Position numbers and translations under genes: made by a program. Shown piece after piece: positions 22,886-34,752 of a DNA stretch of 64,000 bases. Numbering within the stretch: the stretch's first letter is position 1; each line of letters starts with the position of its first letter. Below the pieces are notes generated by a model. It was not told the origin of the DNA, searched no databases, and was given only the letters and a program-made list of their open reading frames with translations. Where the stretch lies: assembly GCA_900491605.1 (NCBI GenBank), contig UESW01005046.1, positions 250,589 through 314,588 of the forward strand, given 5' to 3'. Source of the stretch: Calamus simplicifolius. Lineage: Eukaryota; Streptophyta; Magnoliopsida; Arecales; Arecaceae.

Positions 22886-23550
22886 CTTATTTCTAACTTT
22901 TTTTGGTTTTTAACTGAAAAGAAGATGAAGGGTTTCTTCTTAACTTCCAACCTTTTTTTGTTTTTGATTGAAAAGAAGTTGAAGGGTTTCTTCCTTATCT
23001 TCTAAGAAATGTTGGTAAAGGAAAAGACAGGGAGATGAAAAGTTTTTAGGGTGAAAGGGATTCTGGCTATAAAGCCAGGGTAAAAGATTTTCTATATATC
23101 TTTTTTAGACAACTCCAAGAGAACATTGGTGTTGAAAAGAAGCATTCTCATCGTCGAAGCCTTGGAGAGGAGCTAGCACTCCGAAGAGGCTAGTTAGGAT
23201 CAGAACCCTGATATGGATCACTTGTAGAGGCCATACACCTTTATGTGGATCACCTGTAGAGGCCATACACCTTTATATGGCTCACAGAAGTTATACCTAC
23301 AACCGCCTTTTATTGCTGTGAGAGTCATTAAGCATCCAAAGGTAAAAGATTTAATAGTTACTGGTGACTTAAATATGATCTAAGACACTAGGCCACAAAC
23401 ATAGATATGATCTTTGTTATTTATATTTACATAGATTTGATCTATGTACTTTTCTTTTATACCTTTATATATATATTTTTGACATATTGATCATGTTGTA
23501 GGCTGATATTGGATTAGATCCAATATCTTATTGCTTCTGTTGCTTATTTA
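22886..23550 (+). mobile_element. Copia-1 3' LTR, second part
   Basis: It resumes immediately after Copia-2 (the duplicated CTTAT). It contains repeated GGATCACTTGTAGAGGCC-type words and a TATA-like TTCTATATAT, as in copia LTRs. The end near CTTCTGTTGC (about 23545) is approximate. Confidence 0.6.
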
Positions 23551-23807
23551 TTTTAGAAAATTTTGAAATGCATACATGTAACCTACAAAAAGATTAACTA
23601 ACACCATCATGTTCAAATCATGGTACAATGTAAAATACGAACTGCATAAATACACTTGGCCCTTGATAGATATCCTAACAGTATTACACTAGATTTTTTT
23701 TATATGCCACAACCAATCAACCATTTTCCAATGCTTATGATTTTTTATTGCAAATCTCAAGCTCCAATGAATAATATAATTATTTTTATATAATTTAATG
23801 CACTAGA
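23551..23807. repeat. Outlying copy of the degenerate repeat seen at 25.3-26.7 kb
   Basis: Words such as TATTACACTAGATTTTTT and CAAATCTCAAGCTCCAATGA match the repeats downstream of 25299. The displaced PHD-array copy separates them, so that copy looks inserted within this repeat. Confidence 0.5.
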
Positions 23808-25298
23808 AATAAACCAAGGGCTGGCACAAGGGTGAAGCTAGGCTCTTGCAAATGACTTTTCCTTAAAAAATATTGTACAAATGGAATCAAAGAGTGATCT
23901 TGTTGCTTTTTTCTTGATAATTAGAGGGTTAAGAATTCAACTTGTAGTGTATTTTGAATCTCTTCTACATATATCTGCATATCATCTTTTTTGTATCATG
24001 TAGAGAAATGTGCTGACCTCACAAGAGCAATGTTTGGCTACTTTACTTTGTATTTTAGGTGCTGGCAATGTGAAATCTAGTGCACCACTGAAGTCTATCC
24101 AACCTTCAAGTTCAGGCAAGGAAAATTCTCTTATTTAGGTCTTAAATTTTGTAGCATCAGCAAATAGTCTGTATCAATCATCTTATTTAAAAGCAAAAGA
24201 CTTTGGCCCCAAAAGTTCTTAACATGGTTCAAGCAGTTTGAGAAAGCACATGGAAGTTACCAGACACATGGTTCAGTCTAGTTAATTTTTTTATTTTTAT
24301 TATGCCATTAGTTTCTTTCTTCAATACATATGAAAGACAGTTTCATTCTCTAGCTTTCATATCTTAGGGAGAGGAGCCTATGCATTAGAAATAAAGCAAG
24401 GACCTGCACAAGGGTGAAGCTAGGCCCTCGCAAATGACTTTCCCTCAAAAAATATCCTACATATGGAATCAAAGAGCGATCTTCATAATTAGAGGGACTA
24501 AGCATTTGACTATTATTGTGCTTTGAGTTTCTTCTACATATATCTACATTTCATCTTTTTTTCATCACGTAGAGAAATGTGCTGACCTCACATGTGGAAT
24601 GTCTGGCTACTTTACCTTGTATTTTAGGTGTAGGCAATGTGGAATCTAATGTACCATCGAAGAAGTCTATCCAGCCTTCAAGTTCAGGCAAGGAACATTC
24701 TCTTGTTTATGTCTTAAATTTTGTGGCATAGCAAAGAGCCTGTATCAGTTCATCTACTTTAAAGCAAAAGACTTTGGCCCCAAAAGTTCTTAACATAGTT
24801 CAAGCAGTTGGAGAAAGCACAGGGAGGTCACTAGACACATGGTTCAATCTAGTTAGTTTTTTAAGGTTTTGAAAAAAAAAAAATGTTGTAAAAAGTTTTA
24901 TGCCATTAGTTTCTTCCTCTAGTACATATGAAAGATGGCTTCATTCTTTAGCTTTCATATCTTAGGGAGAGGGACCTATGCATTAGAAATAAAGCAAGGG
25001 CTTGCACAAGAGTGAAGCAAGGCTCTTGCAAATGACTTCCCTCAAAAAATATTGTACAAAAGGAATCAAAGAATTGTCTTGATGCTTTTTTCTTGCTAAT
25101 TAGAAGGTTTAAGCTTTCAACTAGTATTGTGTTTCGAGTTTCTTTTGCATATATTTGTATTTCATCTTTTTTCCATCATTAGTGAAATGTGCTGACTTCA
25201 CTTGAGCAATGTATGGCTACTTTACCTTATATTTTAGGTGCAGGTAATGTGGAATCTAGTGCACCACCAATGAAGTCGATCCATCACTACAAGAAAAT
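23808..25298 (+). repeat. Displaced copy of the PHD-gene tandem array (2.5 units)
   Basis: Aligns by eye, nearly base for base, with 38038-39569, including three GTGCTGACCTCAC markers (about 24009, 24590, 25187) that correspond to array units 5-7. Small differences include one 3-base loss after ACCACTG and single substitutions. The match stops at 25298, fourteen bases into a CACTACAAGAAAAT sequence that in the other copy is the start of a CACTA element. Confidence 0.9.
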
Positions 25299-26690
25299 AT
25301 GATGCATAATACATATCAATAATGATTATTATTATTTTTTAGCAACGTATAAGATTATCAAATTTATATTGCCTAAAAATATATGTAAAGCATATATATT
25401 AAATAATAGAGATAGATCCAAGTAATGCGACACTAAATTTTTTCATGCAACACTACTAATCCATAATAGTGATGATCTATACTTACAAATCTCGAGTTTT
25501 ACTGAATGATAAATAGTTAGTTGAATAAAAAAATTGTGCATAGTTGCTCTGCATGATATATTCCATCACTAAATATAAGACTATCTAAATAAAGTTGATT
25601 CATTTGCTCAAAAGATGGCAAGCTAAAAAAATATGCTTTGCATGATATATTTCACCACTATATATGTATTGGGACTATCTTAATAATCACTTGAGTTGAT
25701 TCACTTTCAAAGATGACTACATATAACATATCCTTTATATAGAATTTATGAATGCTGAAAATAGGATTTAAGACCATCTTAACAATAAAGTTGGAGCAAC
25801 TCATTGGATTTTCATATTTGCATGCCCCTAAAACATATTTTTTATGTATCCACCACCACTTGTCAAACCATCATAGCTTTTTTAAACAAAAAATAGATTA
25901 TTTATATGCATTAAATTACAGAGAAAAATTCAAGCAATGCAACAACACATTTTATTAGGCACTTCAAATCTACCATTCATCATGGTGATGGTTTATACTT
26001 GCATATCTCAAGTTCCAATGAAAGATAAATGGTTTGTTGTATAGAAAATCTTAGGGTACTATGGTGTACTTAAGACTTGCTTGAATTGGTTGCCTCAAAA
26101 TATGATAAATTGAAAAACATGTTATGCATAAAGAGTTCCTACACTAAACAAAGGATGTTGAAACAACCTCAATGGTTGATTTTCTTTTTGGAGCGACCCA
26201 TAAGATTATCAAATCTGCGTGAACTCTTAAAATAAATTTTGCAATAATTTGTAAACACTTTTCAAACCACCATAGCATTTTTCAAAGCAAGGACTATGCA
26301 AGTCAATTAAACTATTAAGGAAGTTCTAAGAAACACCATACTAGATTTTTACATGGCATTAATTAATAGCTATTTTTTCTTTTTGAGCAACCTTGAGGAT
26401 AATCAAATCCTGGTGGCTTATAATAAATTTTGCAACCATTTGTAACTATTTTCCAGACCACCATAACTTTTTTCATTAATGAGAACCCAAGCAGTGCCAT
26501 ACTAGATTTTCTATGCGACACTATAAATCTACCATCAAGTAATGGTGATGATCCATTCCTACAAATCTTGAGCTCCAACAAACTATAGATAATTGATTGC
26601 ATATACAAAATTAATGTGATTATGCACTCAAGGCTCAACTGTGTTGATTGCTTGCCTGAAAAAATGGCAATATGGACCACATTTGGAGAT
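25299..26690. repeat. Degenerate tandem-like repeats of a few hundred bases
   Basis: The words AAATCTACCATCA...GGTGATGATC, CAAATCTTGAGCTCCAA and GACCACCATAACTTTTTTCA recur at about 25440, 25850-25990, 26220-26360 and 26450-26590 with heavy divergence. No TIR, LTR or coding recognised. Confidence 0.55.
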
Positions 26691-27335
26691 ATGATATGAT
26701 AAGGAGCTATAAATATTCAAGGAAAGATAACCATGAACCCCATCCCCTATGCTTCTTTGAGAGTCCATTCCCTTTCTTAGCTAAAAGAAAGGCCCATTTT
26801 CTTATTCTTCTTCAAGCGCCCTTTTTCTCTTTTTCCTTTAGTTAAGGCATCCCTTGTTTGATAAAAATGAGGAGATTAAAGGCCCGATTGGTATGAAAAT
26901 TTCTTTTATTTTCCTTTTATTCATCCGATTGCCTACATGTCTCGCTATTTCATCTGATTACCTACATATTTTCTTGTTTAGTATCTTGATTATTAGTTTT
27001 TTTGTCTAAGATAGAACGCTTTTACGTAGATTGCAGCTTGGTTTTGTTCTTTTTGATTGCCTTCTTCTATCTTTTTTTTTTCGAGAAGGGGGGGGGGGGG
27101 GGTTGCGGGGGCAATCAAATCTAAAGAACGTGTCAAATAAAATTGGTAATATTTTATAAAATGCTAGTCACAATGATGGAGGAATTTTAGTCTTGCTTTT
27201 TATTGTTATAATTCCTCTTTTGTTTCTATATAATTTCTATCTAATTGGATGATAACTCTCTTTGATGAAAATAATTTGTCTTCATGTATTCTGAATGTAA
27301 GATTTATGTTTTAAGGAATCTAATGAAGTTTTACG
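26691..27335. other. No gene seen; contains a 15-base G run
   Basis: Ordinary AT-rich intergenic sequence. A run of fifteen G lies at 27088-27102 after a T run. Confidence 0.6.
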
Positions 27336-27339
27336 CTGG

Positions 27340-27735
27340 CTGTTAGCTACCTAATGCAACCCTCCTTCTTTACCCGGGCTTGGGACCGGCCTTGGTGGAG
27401 TTTAATTGAAGATAGAATTAGAAATAAACATAAGAGAAATGATAGGAGTAGTCTCAATTAAAGATAAAATAAGAAAAAATTGATTACAATGGTTTGGATA
27501 TATACAATGTAGACCTTTAGATGCTCCAATTAAAAAGAGTGATCTTTTAACAATCCATGATAAGGATAGAGGTAGAGATAAACTTAAATTAATATGAACA
27601 GAAATAATTAAAAAAGATATAACTATTTATAATTTGAATGTCGACTTGGTCTTGAATAGAGCAGAGTGAAGGAAGCAGATTCATGTAGCCAACCCCATAT
27701 AGTTGGGAAAAGGCTTAGATGAGTTGAGTTGTATT
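27340..27735 (+). mobile_element. RTE-type LINE 3' fragment
   Basis: The GGCTTGGGACCGGCC block precedes sequence translating to WFGYIQCRPLDAP, DRGRDKLKLI, IIKKDITIYNLNVDLVLNRA and RKQIHVANPI, the characteristic end of plant RTE LINE ORF2. It closes with GGCTTAGATGAGTTGAGTTG. Several stops. A related tail is at 52318-52513. Confidence 0.82.
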
Positions 27736-29232
27736 ATGATTGTAAGACACCAAAAGATGAGATGAGAATGTATATTAGAATTTTAGAGCTCTCTTAATCA
27801 CAACTACCTCATGTTTAGCACAAATTCCTTCTTTTTACACTTTATTGTTTAAATTTCCTTTACAAATTGGATTCCCTTCATATCAACATGTTTGACATCT
27901 AATAAGAGATTGCAGTTGTGATTTAAACTAGTTCTCTCTTTTATGTAGCTATATTGTTTGTTTTACTATATATTGATTTCGAATCAAAACATGTCTACTT
28001 GTTGTTAAGTTATGCTATGGTTCACCTTATTGACTGTATATTCTTTTAGAAATCCATAAAAAAATCTTCAGATACATTCAAAGGAACCAAAAGCTAGAAA
28101 TAAAGATTATTTTTAATCCGCTTTTAGTCACATATTCCCTATGGTTTGTTTTTATTTTTCAAATTACCTTCGATCTATTGGAATGAGAGACAAATATGGT
28201 TTCATTTTTTTAAATTTAGGTCATTCATATATTTGGTAATTAATTTGGAATGGGAACATTGATTCCAAAATATCATAAGTTTATAAAATGAAATAAAGCC
28301 AAGCCAAGGCACTTTCATTTTCTCCAATACTAGACATATGTCTAAAAAGAAGCAAAAACAATATCATACTAATATATATATATATATATAATGTTAAATA
28401 TATAATATATATTATTACTATTATATTATGCAATTAATGATATTATTTTTTTAATTGCTTATATAGAATTTCAAATTATACTTTAAAATATTTATTATAT
28501 TATTGCATTTATTATTATATTAAAAAATATTATACATATATGATATGTGATGTTATATTATTTAATGTATAATATTAAATATTTATGTTATGCTATATAT
28601 ATTTTTTATTGTATTTATGGTATCATAACTGTGATATATATGATATTTTATACTATTATATAATATTTAATTATTATGTTATAAATTATTTTAACATTAT
28701 TAAAAATAATATTATTAATTAGTGTTAATGTTATCAATAATTTGAATATGATAGTATAAAATATTTATATGATATTATAATATTAATGCCACAATAGCAT
28801 TACAATTATATTAGAAATAATATTATAATATGACAATGGTGCCAACATTAAAATTAGTACCATGGATAATACTAATGTGAATATTTCTATTATAATTTAA
28901 ATTTGCAATGTGAATAGGAGGTTTTTCATAACCAAGAAAGGGGATTTACATGTAAAATAAAGTATGAAAGCAAACTCTAGTACAATATGTAGACCATGGC
29001 ATATTAATCATCTAGGATTAGGTATTTTACTTGGGGAAGATTTGCAAATATAGCTTGGTCAAAGCACTCTTTTGTCCATATAAAAGGATTAGTTCCATGA
29101 GTTTATTGTTATTTAGGTATATTATTATTAGTATCTATCATTTAAACCATATTGATATTGTCTGAAGTTCATAAGATCAAGTGTGTCAATCTTCAGGTGG
29201 TTTCATAATTAAGCCTTGTTAAAGTGCCATAC
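27736..29232. other. AT-rich intergenic DNA, no gene seen
   Basis: A TA dinucleotide run at about 28372-28391 and strongly AT-rich DNA to 28900. No coding or element ends recognised. Confidence 0.6.
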
Positions 29233-29835
29233 TTGTTAGAGTTTATCTTCAAATTCACAAACTCAAGAAGGATAGGTTTTCAAATTCAAGTAGGACTTCA
29301 GTCATACTCCGTGTAATTTTCAAATTCAGAAGACATAGGAGGACATGTTTCTATATATGTGTAAGGCTTTAGTCGTATTCCTTTTTGTACACTATATATC
29401 AATTTTCTATATATGCATAGATAATCTTGGCTTTCAAAGTGGCTCAGGCTCAGGCTCTTGCTTTGGCTTAGGTTTAAGCCTCAAAATCTTGCCCCAAGGA
29501 ATCTAGGATAACTCAGAGTTATTGTGAGAGTTCAAGAGAAGGTCTTGCTTCATATATAAGGGTCTAGGGATTTGTAAAAAAAAACCTATGGTGGAAAAGA
29601 AATCCTAGTAATTCTAGAGTTTGATAAGAAACAAGTCTTATAATTTTTAGATATTTTTGATAGAAAAATTTTTTACTCTCCTTTTCCTATGGACGTGGGC
29701 CAGTAGGTCAAACCATGTATATCATTATATGTTTGCTCTTTTGTTTAATTTTACTCTCTTGTTTGCTTATTGATCTTTTGGTCCTTGAGTGCCTTTTCTA
29801 TACTAAATGGTGTTAGATCTTCTGCTATCATAACA

Positions 29836-29939
29836 AGTTATACTAGAGCTTCTGCTTTCGCAACAAGTGGTATTAGAGCTTGCTCATATCACAAGTGATA
29901 TCAGAGCATGCTTCCTTCACAATAAGTGGTATCCGAGCC
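29836..29939 (+). promoter_or_regulatory. Fourfold primer-binding-site array
   Basis: TGGTATCAGAGC-like sites at 29838, 29868, 29897 and 29927, spaced 29-30 bases. The first matches 8 of 12 bases and the other three match 11 of 12. Each is preceded by an (A)ACAAG-like word, so the LTR-end/PBS junction itself has been tandemly repeated. Confidence 0.75.
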
Positions 29940-30539
29940 AAGTTCTAGCACATGCAGAGGAGCAATAGTAGCAACGCTAGTCTTTTATCCATAATAGGTA
30001 GCCATAGTACAGATCTTGAAGCAGTGTAGCATCTACATGAATCTTGAGGAGTGTTGCCTCATATATAATCTAATTTTTTGAGTTGCATGAATCTTGAAGC
30101 TGTATGTGGAGGACATGGCCTATGCTTAGACCTGAGCATGCCCCTTAGACGCTTAGCATCTTGCCATAGCCTCTGACAACTAGGGCTAAAAGTGGGCTCA
30201 GGTCGGCCCAAAGCTCATCGACCAGGTTGGCTTTGGGCCGGGCCATGGGCTAGACTTTCTTATCTTTGAGTCAAGCTTAGGTTCAAAATTAAGGCCTGTT
30301 TTAATTTTGGTCAGGCTCAAGTAGAGATTAACTCGATCTAAACCTAAGTCCAAATTAGGCCTAGTAAAGGAGCCCAATTGTTTATTGTAAAGATTTTGTT
30401 GCCTCATTTTTGATGTGACTCTTGGAGGGCTAGCCTAGTTATGCTTATCAACCAAACAAATGTTCCATGTGGGTCTTGCTTCCAAACCTATAATACACTA
30501 TAGAATTGCTATCAATTTATGGCAATTGGGTTGCATCTG

Positions 30540-30915
30540 GAAGTTGTTTACCGAATTAAGAAACAAATTTAGTAAGTTGAGTTAGTTGAGAAGCCTATTT
30601 AGTGAGATTTGTTAGTTAGAGGTTTATTTGATGAACTTTGTCAGTTGAGAGGCTTATTTTGGTAAGCTTTGTTAGCGGACAACTTTATTTACTGAGCTTA
30701 ATGGGTTGAAAGGACTTATTTGGTAGAGCTCAGTTGGTTGGAAGCCTTATTTTGTAAGCTTAGTTAGATGAGAAGCTTATTTGGTATAGCTCAGTTGGTT
30801 TGAAGCCTTGTTAGGTGAGTACAACTGGATGAAGAGCTTATTTCATGAGCTCAGTTGGTCAAGAGGCTCATTTGATGAAGTTTAGTTGATTAAAAGCCTT
30901 ATTTAGAGAGTTTAG
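30540..30915 (+). repeat. ~38-base tandem repeat inside the LTR element
   Basis: About ten degenerate units of the form GAGAAGCTTATTTGGTAAGC then TTAGTTAGTT. No open frame spans it. Confidence 0.75.
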
Positions 30916-31599
30916 TTAAGAGAGAGTTGTTGTCTAAGGATCGCTGCTTCAACTTGATTAGTGCATGCAGCACTTGAGTTATATCCTTTGGGGCATGTGG
31001 AGAAGGTGAACTAATATTTCAGCTATCTTTTTAGTATTGCAAATTCAAACCAAGGAGGAGATTTGTTAAAGTTTGTATTAGAATTTATAAGCTCAAGTAG
31101 AAAATGTTTTCCATATCCAAGTAGGACTTTAGTCCAACTTCGTATAATCTTCATATTCAAAAGATAAAGCAGGATATGTTTCCATATATGCATAAGACTC
31201 TAGTCCTTGTCCTTATAGTACACATATATCCATCATTTATATAAGCATAGGTAACTATGGCTTTCAAGATGGCTCAAGCTCTAGCTCTGGTCCAGGTCTC
31301 AGGGCTCTAGTCCCAAAGTATTTCAGGTAACTTGGAGAGCTATTGCAAGAGTTTAAGGGCCCTGTTGAGTGTGTGCAGGTCCAAGGATTTATGTGAAATA
31401 GCCTCCAGTGGAAAAGAGATCATAGTAATTTCAAAGTTCAGTAAGAAACATATATTTTTAATACTGAAATTCTCTGCTTTTCTTTGCTCGTGGATGTAGG
31501 CCAGTGGGCTGAACCATGTATCTCTGTGTATTTACTTTCTTGTTTGGTTTTACTTTCTTATCTTCCTTATTGATCTTTTATTCTTCTGTTGTTTTAACA

Positions 31600-31988
31600 A
31601 TATGCATATTAAATATAACCTATGTAAATAGGACTAAATTGAACATGCATGAGACTAGACCTGTTTATCATGATTACTGTTGGAACCAAGAATAGCCTCT
31701 CTTCCTCTATTATATCTTGGTAGATTTTCGTCAACAATAACTGAAATTTATCAAATGTGAATTAGTGTATAATTTGCACTAGATTTTTGTCAACAATAAC
31801 TGAAATTTATCAAATGAATTAGTGTATGATTTCCACTAGATGCTTTAAGCCAACACAGTTGGTAAATACTTTTAGCTGTCATCATGGAGAACTATTCTTA
31901 TATGCACATCTGATCATCTGATTAGATGATGAAAATTCAACTTGTTGCATCTAATTATGTTGGCAATGATGTCATTTTTCTTGTGCAG
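31600..31988. other. Sequence upstream of the PHD exon
   Basis: Contains a short tandem duplication of CAACAATAACTGAAATTTAT (31733-31820). Probably intron of the PHD gene; no upstream exon was recognised. Confidence 0.45.
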
Positions 31989-32074
31989 GATAAAGTGTGT
32001 GATATCTGTGGATCCGATCGAAATGCTAAAGCAATTGTGATTTGCTCCCGATGCCGTAGATCTTCACAACACAT
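31989..32074 (+). other. Exon: first half of a PHD finger
   Basis: Preceded by TTGTGCAG and followed by GTATAA. It encodes DKVCDICGSDRNAKAIVICS then RCRRSSQH, giving the first four zinc ligands and the PHD histidine. 86 bases, leaving two bases for the next codon. Confidence 0.8.
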
Positions 32075-32279
32075 GTATAATCCCTTCCTATCCCTTGAAT
32101 GCATGTGCTTCCAGACCAATTTACAGAAGACAAAATTTTACATTTCTTTGTACTGACAAGGGCAAAAACAAATGCTTATAATGAAATTTTAGAACATAAC
32201 AAAATTTTTTAAGCCAATGTTAGAGAGAGAAACTCTTATAATACTTGAACAACTAAATTGGAGAAAAGTTTGTAGAGTG

Positions 32280-32885
32280 TTTAAGGCCCCAAGCCCATCT
32301 GCTAGTTTAATTAATCCATTAGCTGGTCGGGTCCACGTGGCCTTAAATACTCGAGTGCAAATTAATTGACAGTAGATGAACTTGAGTTATAACTTTTCAC
32401 ATCATTCTTTTTTCATCCAATGTAGGACTATTCATTCATGGAGTATTATAATCTCTCCTCTTTATTAGGCTAGTCCTTATTGCATACCATAAGTTAGCCA
32501 GAATCTACCCCGAGTGAGGTCGTTGGTGCTACAGAATGGCTTTATGTTATGACAAAACTTTCTTTTTACCATCATTCTATAGATAGCCCTTCATACCCCC
32601 TTTATCAAGTATTGTCCTCATCACATTTCACAAGTTAGCCAAAATCTATCCTAAGTGGGATAATTGGTGCTAGAAGGGTGCTCCATGCTATGGTTGGACT
32701 TTTTCTCTACTACCATCGAATGAATAGCCCTTTCCTCCTGCCCATAACCTTCACATACTATCAACTCTAATACTATTTGTAATGGCTTAAGCTCATCTAC
32801 TGGCACAATTAACCTATTAGGATAGATCCACATGGCATTAAAAACTCAAATATAAGTTAATTGATAGCAGGTAAACTTTAGTTAT
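32280..32885. repeat. Two direct repeat blocks ~500 bases apart (TRIM-like)
   Basis: AAGCCCATCTGCTAGTTTAA...GTTATAACTTTTCA (about 32290-32400) recurs as TAAGCTCATCTACTGGC...GTTATAACTCTTCAA (about 32788-32895). An AAGTTAGCCARAATCTA word is also repeated between them. It may be a decayed small LTR element within the gene's intron. Confidence 0.45.
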
Positions 32886-33240
32886 AACTCTTCAAATATT
32901 TTTTTAATTTAGATTATAAATATTTAATATATATATATATATTATTTATATATTAAATAATGTTTACAATATAAATAATATTAAATATATATTATAAATT
33001 ATTTAAATATAATACTTTAATATGCTAGAAGGTCATAAATATTAGTAATTTTGAATTTAGTACTATACATTATTATATAAGTATATAATGCTATTTAAAA
33101 TAACAAAAGTTATATTAATATTAAATTTAATATTAATATATATATATATATATATTTAAGATTAAATATAAATATAATATTAAATATTTAAATATTATTA
33201 TGTATTTATATATTAATTAAATTAAATATTTACATAAAAG
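32886..33240. other. AT-rich low-complexity DNA
   Basis: TA-rich stretches (about 32930-32945 and 33135-33155); nothing else seen. Confidence 0.6.
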
Positions 33241-33244
33241 TCAA

Positions 33245-33433
33245 AATTGCTGGACTTTGGTAATTTTAGATGCTTATCTTCCAAATGTGAATCAGATTAC
33301 CATGATTTATGATAATCTTGGATTACCAAGAATCAAATATTACTGTCTAGATTATCATGTCTAATTACCCATCATGGTAATATATATGGTAATCTAAGAT
33401 TACCAAGATGAATACTACCAACCAAATGCCCTT
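33245..33433. mobile_element. MITE-like inverted repeat fragment
   Basis: Repeated GGTAATCTAAGATTACCAAG-type inverted words end in ACCAACCAAATGCCC, a common MITE terminus. A clear opposite end was not found. Confidence 0.35.
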
Positions 33434-34096
33434 TAGTCTCTTCACTGCCAAAGTAATGAGAACGAGCATTTTGACTATCATTATAGGACTAATTTCCAGG
33501 CTTCAAAGATTGATTCCTTCTATTGTAGCGGGTTTTTCACATATAGTTGGCCATCCAAACTGGTAGGAGAACCTTGATACAAGACCTAAATTGAAGATGG
33601 AAATTCCCATTAATTGCCGTCAAAATACCTCCCTTCTTCTTGTGATGCTGATCTACCTTAGGCACATCATCTCATGGTGAGGGATGGAAACACCATGGTT
33701 TATCATTTGATCATGGTTTATGATAAAGCATTGCTAACTCAAAACCAAGCAACCAAACCAAAAGAACAACTAGAAATTATGGGCAAGAAAAAAAGATTAA
33801 TATTTCATTGGATAATCTCCCATATATAAAATATGAAAAAGAAGACTTATCTTCCTTCTATGCAGCACTTTTCATTGCTATCACTTATGTTAGATACAGA
33901 GATATTTTGGAAGTAGTAGAGTTCTAAAATGGTCAAAGTAAGATAAATGAGGTTGATGGCTTAGGTCTTCATGTAAGGCTAATAACTAAAGTGGCATAGG
34001 TATTTAGCATATTAAATAGAGATACATGATAGAAAACATAGAAAATGATATAGGTATTAGTACATGATAGAAAACGTAGAAAACGACATAGGTACC

Positions 34097-34752
34097 TACA
34101 AGGATGAGCATTTAGTTGGTTTGGTTCAAAATTTTATAAAATCAAACAAATCAAATTTTTTAAAATTAATAAACAAATCGAACCAATTTGTAAAAGAACT
34201 GAATTGATTGAACTAAATTATGTTAATTCAGTTTGGTCGATTTTTTCAGTTTTGAGCTTATTATTTTAGGCTTTAAGCTTAAAAACCTGAAAATTGAAGA
34301 GATAAGGCTTTTGTTTGGGATTTAAGGCTTAAAAACATTTAAGACCTATTGTTTAGGCTTTAAATCCAACATCCAACATAATTTAAAACCAAAAATTTGA
34401 ATAATTTAAGATAAATTTGTATAATTTAAATCCAGCATAAACTTCTTTAATATCAATAGGTGAAACAAATTTATGTAAGTTAAACACAACATAAATAAGT
34501 ACAACTCTCAAAACAAAAAAGTTATCTACTTGCATAAGTAAACTCTAGGATTATAAAGAGTAAATAAGTATATGTAAAAAAATCGGTTCAGTTCGATTTT
34601 TCGATTTTAATCCTTAAAGAGCCAAACCAAACTGAATAACTGATTTTTTTAAAGAAACCCAAACCAAATTGAATTGTAAAAAAAAATCAAATTGACTGAA
34701 TTATAATGATTCGGTTTGGTTTTTTGTTAATCCAAAATTATGCTCACCCCTA
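34097..34752. mobile_element. hAT-type MITE in the PHD-gene intron
   Basis: The right end is the reverse complement of TAGGGGTGAGCATAATTTTG; the left end, TACAAGGATGAGCATTTAG, is similar. Subterminal parts share inverted GGTTCGGTTTGGTT-like words. No matching 8-base flanks were seen. A ~50-base tandem duplication (TACATGATAGAAAAC...) lies just left at 34020-34096. Confidence 0.5.

Larger units (their letters stand above)
29233..31599 (+). mobile_element. Small non-autonomous LTR element (LARD/TRIM-like)
   Basis: Two homologous LTRs (29233-29835 and 31064-31599) begin TGTTAGAG / TGTTAAAG and end ATAACA / TTTAACA. A polypurine tract CAAGGAGGAGATT ends at 31063. After the 5' LTR there are four tRNA-Met-type primer sites. 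The 1.2-kb interior has no coding, a truncated GC-rich hAT-like end at 30181-30260, and a ~38-base tandem repeat. Flanks ATACT and ATATG share only three bases, so the target duplication is not convincing. LTRs are well diverged. Confidence 0.82.

Noticed and set aside
27088..27102. Run of fifteen G as a regulatory quadruplex
   Set aside because: A homopolymer alone in intergenic DNA; may partly be a sequencing artefact, with no associated promoter seen.
30198..30407. Minus-strand 69-codon frame in the small LTR element
   Set aside because: Overlaps a GC-rich hAT-like end; no similarity and no coding expected in this element.
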